DNA of 25,206 bases from Chloroflexota bacterium (lineage in GTDB: Bacteria; Chloroflexota; Dehalococcoidia; UBA1127; JACQUN01), in assembly GCA_016210285.1 (NCBI GenBank), contig JACQUN010000090.1, positions 1 to 25,206 on the forward strand, written 5' to 3'. The position numbers were made by a program, and so were the translations under genes. The notes below the pieces were generated by a model. That model did no database searches, was not told where the DNA came from, and saw nothing but the letters and a program-made list of their open reading frames with translations. This document shows positions 13,534 through 21,445 of this stretch, piece after piece. The number at the start of each line of letters is the position of its first letter. Positions within the stretch are counted from its first letter, which is position 1.

Positions 13534-14673
13534 ATGGACGGGATGAAGGACGGACGAGACTACTACGACATCCTTGAGGTGCCTCGGGAAGCCACGGAGG
13601 AGGAGGTCCGCAAGGCCTTCCGCCGGCTTGCCCTGGAGTGGCACCCCGACCGCAACAGGGACCCCCAGGCCGTAGAGCGCTTCAAGGCGGTCAACGAGGC
13701 CTACCAGGTGCTCAGCGACCCGCAAAAACGGGCCATCTACGACCGGTACGGCGCTGCTGGCGTTGGAGTCCAGACCGGCACGGGCCGGGGGTTTGAGGGC
13801 TTTGACGTCAACGGGGGACTGGGTGACATCTTTGACGCCTTCTTTGGGGGCTTCGGCACGCGAGCTGAGACCTCCGCCCGGCGTGGCGCCGACCTCCACT
13901 ATGCCATGACTATCTCCTTTGAGGAGGCCGCCTTCGGCGCCGAGAAGGAGATGGAGGTGACGAGGGCCGAGCTCTGCGAGCGCTGCAAAGGCGCCAGGGC
14001 CGAGCCGGGGACGTCTCCCGTCGGCTGTGGGAACTGCCGGGGCACTGGGCAGGTGCGGCGCAGCCACTCCAGCCTCTTCGGCCAGTTTGTGCAGGTGGTC
14101 ACCTGCGGCACCTGCCGCGGCGAGGGACGCGTCATCACTGCTCCATGCAGTGCATGCCGGGGGAACGGCCGTGAGCAGAAAACCCGCAGGCTCAGGATCC
14201 CCATCCCCGCGGGGGTCGAGGACGGCGCCCAGTTCCGCCTCACCGGTGAGGGGGAGATGGGGTGGCTCGGCGGGCCCCCGGGCAACCTCTACATCACCCT
14301 GACCGTGCAACCGCACCCGGTCTTCAAGCGTCAGGAGCATCACCTGCTCCTCGACCTCCCCATCAACATTGCCCAGGCAGCCCTGGGCGATGAGGTGGAG
14401 GTGCCGCTGCTGGGCGGCCAGACGGAGGCGCTCAGGATCCCGCCGGGGGTGCAGTCGGGGGCGGTCCTTCGGATGAAAGGCAAGGGCGTGGCGGACATGA
14501 ACGCGGGTCGGCGGGGTGACCTGCTGGTGACCGTGCGCGTGGTCACTCCCCAGCGCCTGGACGCCCACACTCGGAAGCTCCTTGAAGAGCTGGCGAAGGC
14601 CCTCGCCAGCGAGGCAAACCCCGCCGGGGATGGCAAGGGGTGGTCGGACCTCTTCAAGAGGCGCATGGGCTAG
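13534..14673 (+). CDS. dnaJ: Chaperone DnaJ
   Basis: This is the J-domain cochaperone that delivers substrates to DnaK. From this start it has 379 residues. The J domain (about 7-73) carries the HPD motif (37-39). A Gly/Phe-rich linker (about 75-110) follows. The zinc-binding domain (about 148-212) has four CxxC pairs: [24 protein letters not shown] and CSACRGNG. The C-terminal substrate-binding domains follow ([22 protein letters not shown]). An ATG nine bases further in (13543, [11 protein letters not shown]) and a GTG at 13498 are also possible; none has a strong binding site. It lies 118 bases after grpE and 76 before prmA. Confidence 0.93.
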   Translation: MDGMKDGRDYYDILEVPREATEEEVRKAFRRLALEWHPDRNRDPQAVERFKAVNEAYQVLSDPQKRAIYDRYGAAGVGVQTGTGRGFEGFDVNGGLGDIFDAFFGGFGTRAETSARRGADLHYAMTISFEEAAFGAEKEMEVTRAELCERCKGARAEPGTSPVGCGNCRGTGQVRRSHSSLFGQFVQVVTCGTCRGEGRVITAPCSACRGNGREQKTRRLRIPIPAGVEDGAQFRLTGEGEMGWLGGPPGNLYITLTVQPHPVFKRQEHHLLLDLPINIAQAALGDEVEVPLLGGQTEALRIPPGVQSGAVLRMKGKGVADMNAGRRGDLLVTVRVVTPQRLDAHTRKLLEELAKALASEANPAGDGKGWSDLFKRRMG

Positions 14674-14749
14674 AGGCGGTCACGGCCCTCCCGGGAGAAG
14701 GCGGGTCTCTCCCCCGCTCCCACGGAAGCACTGACGTACAGGTGGACTT

Positions 14750-15652
14750 GTGCTGTGGGTGGAGCTGAGCATCCAGGTTCCTGCCGAGCTGGTCGAACCT
14801 ATCGCTGAGGTCTTCGCCCGCTACGGGAAGGGTGCCCTCGCCATTGAGGAGCCCGGTGGCTTCAACCCTGATGAGGGTGAATCCCCTCCCTCCGGTGGCC
14901 TGGTCATCCTCCGCGCGTATCTCCCGGTCAACCGTGGCACCCCCCGCCGAAGGGCGAGGATAGACGTGGCGGTGCGCCTCCTCTCTCTCATCCACCCGCT
15001 GCCCTCGCTGGAAGAGCGCTCGTTGGATGACGGGGAGTGGGAGAGAGCCTGGAAGAGCCACTTCACGGTGCTCCATGTTGGGCAGCGGCTTGTCCTCTGC
15101 CCGCGCTGGATGGAGTACCAGGCCCCTCCCGGCGAGCTGGTGGTCCGCCTGGACCCTGGGCTGGCCTTCGGCACCGGTCATCACCCCACCACTCGAATGT
15201 GCCTGGAAGCCCTGGAGCGCCTCCTCACCCCCGGGGCGCGCGTGCTGGACCTGGGCACCGGCTCTGGGGTCCTGGCCATCACGGCGGCCCTCCTGGGGGC
15301 ATCCCAGGTGGCAGCCCTGGACACCGACGCCACGGCAGTCCGGGCAGCGCGCGCCAATGCCCGCCTGAACCGCGTGGGAAGGGTTGTGAAGGTCTTTCGC
15401 GGCACCCTGCCCTGGGAAAGTGGCGAGTCCTTCAACCTGGTGCTTGCCAACATCTCTGCGCGGGTCATCAGCTCCCAGGCCAGCCTCCTGGTGGCCGCCC
15501 TTGGGACTGGGGGCCTGCTCATCGCATCGGGGATGCTTCAGGAGCGTCGCGGCGAGGTGGAAACGGCCCTCGCGGAGGCCGGGGCCAGGGTCATAGACCG
15601 CATGGAGGACGGAGACTGGGTGGCCCTGGTGGCAGGACGCAGGGAGAGGTAG
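14750..15652 (+). CDS. prmA: Ribosomal protein L11 methyltransferase
   Basis: PrmA trimethylates ribosomal protein L11 with S-adenosylmethionine. The 300 residues comprise an N-terminal substrate-recognition domain (about 1-95) and a class I methyltransferase domain. The motifs are GLAFGTGHHPTTRMCLEALE (about 139-158), the SAM-binding VLDLGTGSGVLAI (about 164-176), and NLVLANIS, the family NI motif. GTG 14750 is chosen because AGGTGG (14740-14745) lies upstream and the encoded start MLWVELSIQVP fits. The usual order dnaJ-prmA-rsmE, common in Gram-positive-type bacteria, is kept here. Confidence 0.93.
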   Translation: MLWVELSIQVPAELVEPIAEVFARYGKGALAIEEPGGFNPDEGESPPSGGLVILRAYLPVNRGTPRRRARIDVAVRLLSLIHPLPSLEERSLDDGEWERAWKSHFTVLHVGQRLVLCPRWMEYQAPPGELVVRLDPGLAFGTGHHPTTRMCLEALERLLTPGARVLDLGTGSGVLAITAALLGASQVAALDTDATAVRAARANARLNRVGRVVKVFRGTLPWESGESFNLVLANISARVISSQASLLVAALGTGGLLIASGMLQERRGEVETALAEAGARVIDRMEDGDWVALVAGRRER

Positions 15653-15659
15653 GCGCTGG

Positions 15660-16430
15660 GTGCATCGCTTCTTTGTTCCGCCTGATTGGCTTGTCGGCGG
15701 GCGGGCGCAGCTCGGTGGTGAGGTCGCGCGCCAGATTGCCCGTGTGCTGCGCCTCGTCCCTGGCGATGAGATCACGGTGCTGGACAACACGGGGTGGGAG
15801 CACAGGGTGCGCCTTGTCTCGGTGAGCGCGGCGGCTGTGCAGGGGGAGGTGCTGGGGCGGAAGCTGTGCGCAGGGGAGCCGCGGGTGCGCGTAACGCTCT
15901 ATCAGGGGGTGCTGAAAGGTGAGAAGTTTGAGTGGGTCCTCCAGAAAGGGACCGAGCTGGGGGTGAGCTCCTTCGTCCCCGTCTTCTGCGGGCGGAGTGT
16001 CCCCCGCTTCAGCCCGGACTGGAGTGAGGGGAAGTACGCCCGCTGGCGGCGCGTTCTCACGGAGGCGGCGGAGCAGGCCCGGCGCGGCCGTATCCCGGAT
16101 CTCGCCCTCCCCCTGGCCTTCAGCGAGGCGTGCGCCCGCGCCCAGGGCCTCTCCCTTATTCCCTGGGAGGAGGAGCGGGTCGCAGGGCTGAGGACCGTGC
16201 TCCGGGAGCGGCTGCGGGAAGGGGCGGGAACAGGGCAGGCCCCTCCGTCGGTCAACCTGTTCATCGGCCCTGAGGGGGGCTTCTCGCCAGAGGAGGTCGC
16301 CCTCGCCCGAACCTACGGCATCATCTCCGTCACCCTGGGGGTGCGCGTCCTCCGGGCGGAGACAGCCGGCCTGGCGGTTGCTGCCGCTGTGCTGTACGAG
16401 GCGGGGGAGCTAGGGCCAGGGGAGTCCTAG
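15660..16430 (+). CDS. rsmE: 16S rRNA m3U1498 methyltransferase RsmE
   Basis: RsmE methylates N3 of U1498 in 16S rRNA with S-adenosylmethionine. The 256-residue protein starts MHRFFVP, typical of the family, with an N-terminal PUA-like part and a C-terminal SPOUT knot domain. Landmarks are KGEKFEWVLQKGTELG, FIGPEGGFSPEE (about 202-213) and LGVRVLRAETAGLAVAAAVLY (about 226-246). The GTG start has AGAGGTAGG upstream and is seven bases after the prmA stop. It ends tail to tail with the exporter gene; the two share four bases. Confidence 0.94.
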   Translation: MHRFFVPPDWLVGGRAQLGGEVARQIARVLRLVPGDEITVLDNTGWEHRVRLVSVSAAAVQGEVLGRKLCAGEPRVRVTLYQGVLKGEKFEWVLQKGTELGVSSFVPVFCGRSVPRFSPDWSEGKYARWRRVLTEAAEQARRGRIPDLALPLAFSEACARAQGLSLIPWEEERVAGLRTVLRERLREGAGTGQAPPSVNLFIGPEGGFSPEEVALARTYGIISVTLGVRVLRAETAGLAVAAAVLYEAGELGPGES

Positions 16431-17104
16431 AAGCACCAGCCTCGGATGCCCAGCCCGCCCAGGAAGTTGAAGCCGCAGGTGAGAAAGTAAACCGCCATAA
16501 GAGCCAGGAAGGCAGCGCAACTCAGCATGATGCCCCGATAGATGGGCGGCGTCATCAGCCTCCTTCCCGTGGCCACGGCGAAGGAGACCGCGGAGTACCA
16601 GGAGAAGTCCGCGAGAATGTGACCGAAGTAGAAGGCGACGAGCCCAGCAATCCCGAGCTGGTAAGAGCGAAAGAGGAGCGCCGCCCCTGCGGTCATCCAC
16701 CAGACGAACCAGAAGGGGTTGGAGAGGCTCACGAGCACCCCGCCCAGGATGGGCCGCCGGGCGCCACCGGCCCGCCGGATGCCTTGCGCTGGCGTCAGGA
16801 CGAGCTCGCCGGCAGGCTGGCGGTAGATGCCCCAGGCCATCCACAGCAGAAAGATGCCCCCCGCCAGCGCTACAACGGCGCCCGCTAGCCCTGTCTGCAG
16901 GACCCGCCCCAGCCCCAGGGCCAGGAGCGCCACGACCACGGCCTCCAGCAGGGAGTGGCCCAGGGAGACGGAGGGCCCAGCCCAGAAGCCGCGCTCCACG
17001 GTCTCCCGGATGTTGAAGGCCAGCAGCGGTCCCGGGGAGGCGGCCCCTGAGAGCCCTACCACGAAGGAGGCGGAAAAGGCGAAGAAGACCCCCGCTTCAG
17101 GCAT
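16427..17104 (-). CDS. LysE/RhtB-family amino acid exporter
   Basis: This is a 225-residue inner membrane protein with about six hydrophobic segments, of the LysE/RhtB amino-acid exporter family. Family landmarks are the N-terminal SFVVGLSGAASPGPLLAFNI (about 12-31), the glycine-rich LAGGIFLLWMAWGIYR and the NPFWFVWW segment (about 131-138). The substrate cannot be told. The ATG at 17104 overlaps the gpsA end by eight bases and GGGAA lies upstream, so the two are translationally coupled. It is last in argF-der-plsY-gpsA-exporter. Confidence 0.85.
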   Translation of the reverse strand: MPEAGVFFAFSASFVVGLSGAASPGPLLAFNIRETVERGFWAGPSVSLGHSLLEAVVVALLALGLGRVLQTGLAGAVVALAGGIFLLWMAWGIYRQPAGELVLTPAQGIRRAGGARRPILGGVLVSLSNPFWFVWWMTAGAALLFRSYQLGIAGLVAFYFGHILADFSWYSAVSFAVATGRRLMTPPIYRGIMLSCAAFLALMAVYFLTCGFNFLGGLGIRGWCF

Positions 17105-18134
17105 GGCGGTTCCCAGGGAGGGAGAGGTCTGGAGGCCACTCGGGCCCTGGGGCCCGCCCCATGAGCTCCGCCACGGCCTCGCGTGGGTCCAGCCCATGGA
17201 AGAGAACACGACAGGTGACCTCGGTGATGGGCATCTCCACCTGGTGCCGCGCAGCCAGCTTCAGCGCTGCCGCCGAGGTGTCAACTCCCTCAGCGACCTG
17301 GTCCATGCCTGCCAGGATCTCCCCCAGAGGTCGTCCTTTCCCTAGCTGTTCTCCTAAGGAGCGGTTGCGGCTCAGCGGGCTGAAGCAGGTGGCCACCAGG
17401 TCCCCCAGCCCGGCGAGGCCCGCAAAGGTCAGGGGGTTAGCCCCTGCCGCGACGCCCAGGCGGGTGATTTCGGCCAGCCCACGGGTGATGAAGGCGGCCT
17501 TGGCGTTGGCCCCGTAGCCCAGGCCGTCGCCGATCCCCGCACCGATGGCGATGATGTTCTTCAGGGCCCCGCCCAACTCCACTCCAACAACATCGGTGTT
17601 GGTGTAGACGCGGAAGGAAGGGGAGGCCAGGGTGCCCTGGACCCACCGGGCGATATCCTCGTCCTGGGAAGCCACCACGGTGGTGGCGGGCTTCCCTTGA
17701 ACAATCTCCCCGGAGAGGTTGGGGCCAGAGAGGACGGCGATGCCCTGCTGCAACCCGGGGGGAAGCTCCTCCTGCAAGACCTGGGTCATGCGCAGGCCGC
17801 TGGCCTTCTCCAGCCCCTTGGCGGCACTCAGGACGACCCGCCCTTGGCGCAGGGATTCGCGCACCCGCCTTGCATTCGCCCGCAGGCTGTGAGAGGGCAC
17901 GGCAAGGATGACCAGGTCCGCTTCCGCCAGGGCTTCCTCGGGATGCGGAGTAACCTGCAGGCAGTCGGGGAAGGAGATGCCAGGGAGTCGTCGGCGGTTT
18001 TCCCTGGCCTCCTGGAGGCTGCGGGCCTCCTCTTCGGTGCGGGCCCAGAGCGCGACGGGGCATCCCCGTCGCGCCAGGATAACCGCCAGAGTCGTGCCCC
18101 AGCTCGTGGTCCCCGCCACCCCCACGCGCACCAC
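17097..18134 (-). CDS. gpsA: Glycerol-3-phosphate dehydrogenase [NAD(P)+]
   Basis: GpsA reduces dihydroxyacetone phosphate to sn-glycerol 3-phosphate for phospholipid synthesis, in the cytoplasm. The 345 residues have an N-terminal Rossmann fold and a helical catalytic domain. Landmarks are VLSAAKGLE (Lys106), VLSGPNLSGEI and VELGGALKNIIAIGAG with the catalytic Lys192. The dinucleotide loop reads GTTSWGTTLA where many homologues have GAGSWGTALA, so the second glycine is a threonine; the family is still clear. The start is one of two consecutive GTG codons, five bases after the plsY stop. PlsY uses its product, which explains the pairing. Confidence 0.94.
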   Translation of the reverse strand: MVRVGVAGTTSWGTTLAVILARRGCPVALWARTEEEARSLQEARENRRRLPGISFPDCLQVTPHPEEALAEADLVILAVPSHSLRANARRVRESLRQGRVVLSAAKGLEKASGLRMTQVLQEELPPGLQQGIAVLSGPNLSGEIVQGKPATTVVASQDEDIARWVQGTLASPSFRVYTNTDVVGVELGGALKNIIAIGAGIGDGLGYGANAKAAFITRGLAEITRLGVAAGANPLTFAGLAGLGDLVATCFSPLSRNRSLGEQLGKGRPLGEILAGMDQVAEGVDTSAAALKLAARHQVEMPITEVTCRVLFHGLDPREAVAELMGRAPGPEWPPDLSLPGNRHA

Positions 18135-18139
18135 CGTGC

Positions 18140-18817
18140 CTACCCCTCGTCCCGTCGAGCCACGGGTCGCGCCAGGCGGCGCCCCGCCTGGCCGATGCGG
18201 TGCTCGGTTCCCCTCAGGATGCGCTGGATGTTCGCGCGGTGTTGGATGACCACAATGGGCCCGCCAATAGCCCCGTACAGGCCGTACGCCAGCGGCTGCA
18301 CCCCCGCCAGGCTCAGGACCAGCGTGGCGAGGCCGCCGCTAGAGGCCCCCAGGAGGGAGCCGAGGGAGACGTAGCGGGACAGGAAGATGGCGGGGACCCC
18401 AAGGGAGACGGCCATCAGGGCGGACCAGGGAGAGAGGACTGCCAGTGCCCCCAGGCCGGTGGCGGTGCCGCGGCCCCCCTGGAATCCGATGAAGACCGAC
18501 CAGTTGTGGCCTACCAGGGTCGCCAGGCCGACGCTCATCTCCAGGTAGCCTCCCAGGGTGGGCGCGAGAGACAGAAAGTGGCTCAGGCCCCGGGCAGCCA
18601 GAGGTGCTGCGGCGCCCTTGCCCAGGTCCAGGAGAAGCACCACCACCGCCGCACGTACCCCGGCGGTGCGCATGACATTGGTCATCCCTATCTTGCCACT
18701 CCCGTACTCCCGCACGTCCACGCCCCTGGTCAGCCTGGCCACCAGCAGGCCCCAGGGGACCGAGCCCCAGAGATAGGCCAGGGGCAGGAGCACCACGAAA
18801 AGGACGATCCCTATCAT
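18140..18817 (-). CDS. plsY: Glycerol-3-phosphate acyltransferase PlsY
   Basis: PlsY is a membrane acyltransferase that moves an acyl group from acyl phosphate to glycerol 3-phosphate, the first step of phosphatidic acid synthesis. The 225 residues contain several hydrophobic segments. The three conserved stretches are visible: GSVPWG near 18, YGSGKIGMTNVMR (about 38-50) and GHNWSVFIGFQGGRGTATGLG (about 103-123). HRANIQRILRGTEHR lies near the end. The start overlaps the der stop as ATGA, so coupling to der is likely. gpsA follows within six bases and supplies the substrate. Confidence 0.95.
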   Translation of the reverse strand: MIGIVLFVVLLPLAYLWGSVPWGLLVARLTRGVDVREYGSGKIGMTNVMRTAGVRAAVVVLLLDLGKGAAAPLAARGLSHFLSLAPTLGGYLEMSVGLATLVGHNWSVFIGFQGGRGTATGLGALAVLSPWSALMAVSLGVPAIFLSRYVSLGSLLGASSGGLATLVLSLAGVQPLAYGLYGAIGGPIVVIQHRANIQRILRGTEHRIGQAGRRLARPVARRDEG

Positions 18818-20148
18818 CGTCTTACCCCCTCCTGCTGTCGAAATACCAGGCGCAGGTGGTTCCCCTTGAAGCCAAAGGCAGACCGCAGCTTGTTCTCCAG
18901 AAACCGCCGGTAGGAGAAGGAGAGCAGCTCAGGGTCGTTGACATAAAAAGAGACGGTCGGGGGGTTCACCCCCGAGTGCAGGGCGCGGTAGATGCGGAGG
19001 CGGCGCCTGCCCTTGGAGGGGGGAGGGTGCTCAGCGGTAGCTGCGAGCAGCGTTCGGTTCAGCTCCCCCTGGTCGATCTCCTTCCATCGCTCCTGATGCA
19101 CCTCCAGCGCCACCTCCATCAGCTCGTTCACCCCTTCGCCGGTGACCGCCACCGTGAACCGCACCGGGACGTAGGTAGCCCAGCGGAAGCGCCTGCGGAT
19201 GTCCTGGAGCGCGGTGGCCTCGTCCACGCCGGTAGCTCGGGCCAGGTCCCACTTGTTGATGGCGATGACCAGCCCCCGGTACGCCTCCACCACATACCCG
19301 GCCACATGGGTGTCCTGGGCGGTGATCCCCTCGCCGGCATCCAGCACCAGAATCGCGACGTTGCACCGCTGGATGGCGTCCAGTGCCCTCAGAGCGCTGA
19401 ACTGCTCGATGCCTGGCTCGATGTGCCCCCGACGCCTGAGGCCTGCGGTGTCGATCAGCACCACCCGCTGGCCTCCGTAGGTCATGGGGGTGTCCAGGGC
19501 GTCCCGGGTGGTGCCGGGCTCTGGCAGAACGATAGCGCGCTCCTCTCCCACGATGGCGTTGAGGAGGCTGGACTTGCCCACGTTGGGCCGCCCAACGATG
19601 GCCAGCTTGAGGACCCGCTCCTCTGCCTCTCTCTCCCCCGCTTCCTTCGCTGCGGGCAGCAGGGCAACCACGTGGTCCATCAGGTCGGCGACACCCTGGT
19701 TGTGGAGCGCGCTGATGGGGATGGGGTCTCCCAGCCCCAGGCGGTGAAACTCAGAGACCTGGAGCTGGCGCCCTGGGCCCTCGGCCTTGTTCACCGCCAG
19801 CACCACGGGCACCCCCAGGCGGCGCAGGGAGTTGGCGATCTCGGCATCGGCCGGATGAAGGCCGGTGCTGGCCTCGGTGAGGAAGATGATGACGTCGGCG
19901 CGGGCCATGGCCTGCTCAATCTGGCCACGCATCTTCACCCACAGCTCCTCCTGAGCCTCTGGCACCAACCCGCCGGTATCCACCAGGGTGAGGGAGGTCA
20001 CATCCCAGGTAACGGTGGCGAAGATGCGGTCCCTGGTCGTCCCCGGGATGTCTGAGACAATGGCCATACGATGCCGCACCAGGCGGTTGAAGAGGGTGGA
20101 CTTCCCCACGTTGGGGCGTCCTACGATAGCAACAGTGGGAAGCGCCAT
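18814..20148 (-). CDS. der: Ribosome biogenesis GTPase Der (EngA)
   Basis: Der is a double GTPase needed for 50S ribosome assembly. The 444 residues have two GTPase domains and a C-terminal KH-like domain. Domain 1 has GRPNVGKST (10-18), DTGG (57-60) and NKAE (120-123, where NKxD is usual). Domain 2 has GRPNVGKSS (186-194), DTAGLRRRG and NKWD (298-301). The KH-like part ends with the basic FRRFLENKLRSAFGFKGNHLRLVFR type of sequence. The start fits the conserved MALPTVAIVGRPNVGKS, and the gene follows argF by 29 bases. Confidence 0.96.
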   Translation of the reverse strand: MALPTVAIVGRPNVGKSTLFNRLVRHRMAIVSDIPGTTRDRIFATVTWDVTSLTLVDTGGLVPEAQEELWVKMRGQIEQAMARADVIIFLTEASTGLHPADAEIANSLRRLGVPVVLAVNKAEGPGRQLQVSEFHRLGLGDPIPISALHNQGVADLMDHVVALLPAAKEAGEREAEERVLKLAIVGRPNVGKSSLLNAIVGEERAIVLPEPGTTRDALDTPMTYGGQRVVLIDTAGLRRRGHIEPGIEQFSALRALDAIQRCNVAILVLDAGEGITAQDTHVAGYVVEAYRGLVIAINKWDLARATGVDEATALQDIRRRFRWATYVPVRFTVAVTGEGVNELMEVALEVHQERWKEIDQGELNRTLLAATAEHPPPSKGRRRLRIYRALHSGVNPPTVSFYVNDPELLSFSYRRFLENKLRSAFGFKGNHLRLVFRQQEGVRR

Positions 20149-20177
20149 TGCGTATGCACTGCCTTGGCCGAGGTAGG

Positions 20178-21104
20178 TCAGGCCAGGAGGGCCTCCAGGA
20201 TGGCCTTCTGGATGTGCAGGCGATTCTCCGCCTGGTCGTACGCCACCGACTGCGGGTGCTCCAGGAAACCGGCGGGCACCTCCTCGCCGTAGTGGGCGGG
20301 CATCGGGTGCAGGAAGATGGCGTCCTCCCTGGCCTTGCTCAGCAGCGCGGGGTTGACCTGGTAGCCGTGGAAGGCGCGGCGCCGCTCCACTGCCTGGGCC
20401 TCGTGTCCCATGCTGGTCCAGACGTCGGTGTACACGACATCGGCCCCGCGGACCGCTTTCAGCGGGTCATGGAGAGCCTGCACCTCGCCGCCGGTCCCCC
20501 GGGCCAGCTCCTTCGCCCTGTCTACAGTCCTGGAAGGGAGATCGTAGCCGGGAGGCGTGGCAATGTTGAACCTGGCCCCCACGGCGGCCGCTGCCAGGGC
20601 CAGGCTGGCGGCCACGTTGTTGCCGTCCCCGACAAAGGCGATAGTGAGGCCCTGGAGATGGCCCTTCCTCTCCTGCACCGTCAGGATGTCTGCCAGGGCC
20701 TGGCAGGGGTGCTCCGCATCGGAGAGGGCGTTGACCACAGGAACCGAAGCGTAGAGGGCCAGTTGCACCAGGTTCTCCTGGGCGAAGGTGCGGCAGGCGA
20801 TGGCGTCCACGTAGCGGGAAAGCACCCTGGCCACGTCGGCGATAGGCTCCCGCACGCCCAGGCCCACCTCCTGGGGCCCCAGATAGACGGGGTGCCCTCC
20901 AAGCTGGTGCATGGCGACATCGAAGCTGACCCGGGTACGCAGCGACGGTTTTTCAAAGAGCAGGGCCAGGACTTTCCCTGGTGGGCAGGACGGCCTCTCG
21001 CCCCTCTTCAGCTCCAGGGCACGCGCCACCAGCCCTCGTACCTCCTCTGGGGTCAGGTCCGCGATTGATAGAAGGTCTCTCCCGCGCAGATTGACTGCAC
21101 TCAT
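20178..21104 (-). CDS. argF: Ornithine carbamoyltransferase, variant active-site motif
   Basis: This aspartate/ornithine carbamoyltransferase-family enzyme most likely makes citrulline from ornithine and carbamoyl phosphate in arginine synthesis. The 308 residues have the carbamoyl-phosphate motif SLRTR (54-58), HPCQALADILT with His132 and Gln135, and the ornithine-specific DVWTSMG loop (231-233). The ornithine HCLP motif is HPMP at 266-269, so the usual cysteine is a proline; the following AHYGEEV is normal. This makes ornithine likely but not certain as the substrate. ATG 21104 gives the family N-terminus MSAVNLRGRDLLSIADL. It is first in the operon argF-der-plsY-gpsA-exporter. Confidence 0.85.
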   Translation of the reverse strand: MSAVNLRGRDLLSIADLTPEEVRGLVARALELKRGERPSCPPGKVLALLFEKPSLRTRVSFDVAMHQLGGHPVYLGPQEVGLGVREPIADVARVLSRYVDAIACRTFAQENLVQLALYASVPVVNALSDAEHPCQALADILTVQERKGHLQGLTIAFVGDGNNVAASLALAAAAVGARFNIATPPGYDLPSRTVDRAKELARGTGGEVQALHDPLKAVRGADVVYTDVWTSMGHEAQAVERRRAFHGYQVNPALLSKAREDAIFLHPMPAHYGEEVPAGFLEHPQSVAYDQAENRLHIQKAILEALLA

Positions 21105-21112
21105 CGGCGTCC

Positions 21113-21140
21113 AGTATAGCATAGGGCCGCCTGGATGCAA
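21113..21140 (-). promoter_or_regulatory. Promoter for argF operon, nearly leaderless
   Basis: On the minus strand TTGCAT (21140-21135) and TATACT (21118-21113) are 16 bases apart. The predicted transcription start, near 21106, is about two bases before the ATG at 21104. No ribosome binding site fits between, so argF would be read from a leaderless or almost leaderless mRNA. Confidence 0.55.
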
Positions 21141-21333
21141 GGAAGAGGCGGGCTGGGCAGGGTCGTTCGGTGTTCCAGGTCCACTGGAAGCGGGGGGTTT
21201 GAGGGGGCTGGCGCCCCTTCGGAGAAAACAACTACCCCTTTTTCCACATTGAAGAAGAGGGCCGGGGGGACTAGGGCATAGAGTCAAGGGGCAAGGAGCA
21301 AATAATAGATGATCCTGGATTCCAGACCGCCTA
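21141..21333. other. Non-coding stretch with G-rich repeat-like sequence
   Basis: No gene is visible between the argF and protease promoters. A G-run-rich stretch at about 21185-21280 (GGGGGGTTTGAGGGGGCTGG, then GCGCCCCTTCGGAG) resembles in composition the repeat complex at 5150-5330. It is probably dispersed repeat material. Confidence 0.4.
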
Positions 21334-21363
21334 TTGACGGATTGGTCCATGCTATCGTAGGAT
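21334..21363 (+). promoter_or_regulatory. Promoter for the secreted protease gene
   Basis: TTGACG (21334-21339) and TAGGAT (21358-21363) are 18 bases apart. Transcription would start near 21370, giving a leader of about 76 bases to the ATG at 21446. Confidence 0.5.
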
Positions 21364-21445
21364 GGAATGCAGGTAGCCACTTGCCATGTGTACGTCCTGG
21401 GTAAGGACGGGAACGCATCGTATCTTGCGCGGGGAGTGGGTGAGA

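Noticed and set aside
18856..20055. Plus-strand open frame antisense to der (about 399 codons)
   Set aside because: Der on the minus strand has both GTPase domains complete. The opposite frame is His/Gly/Gln-rich and has no domain.
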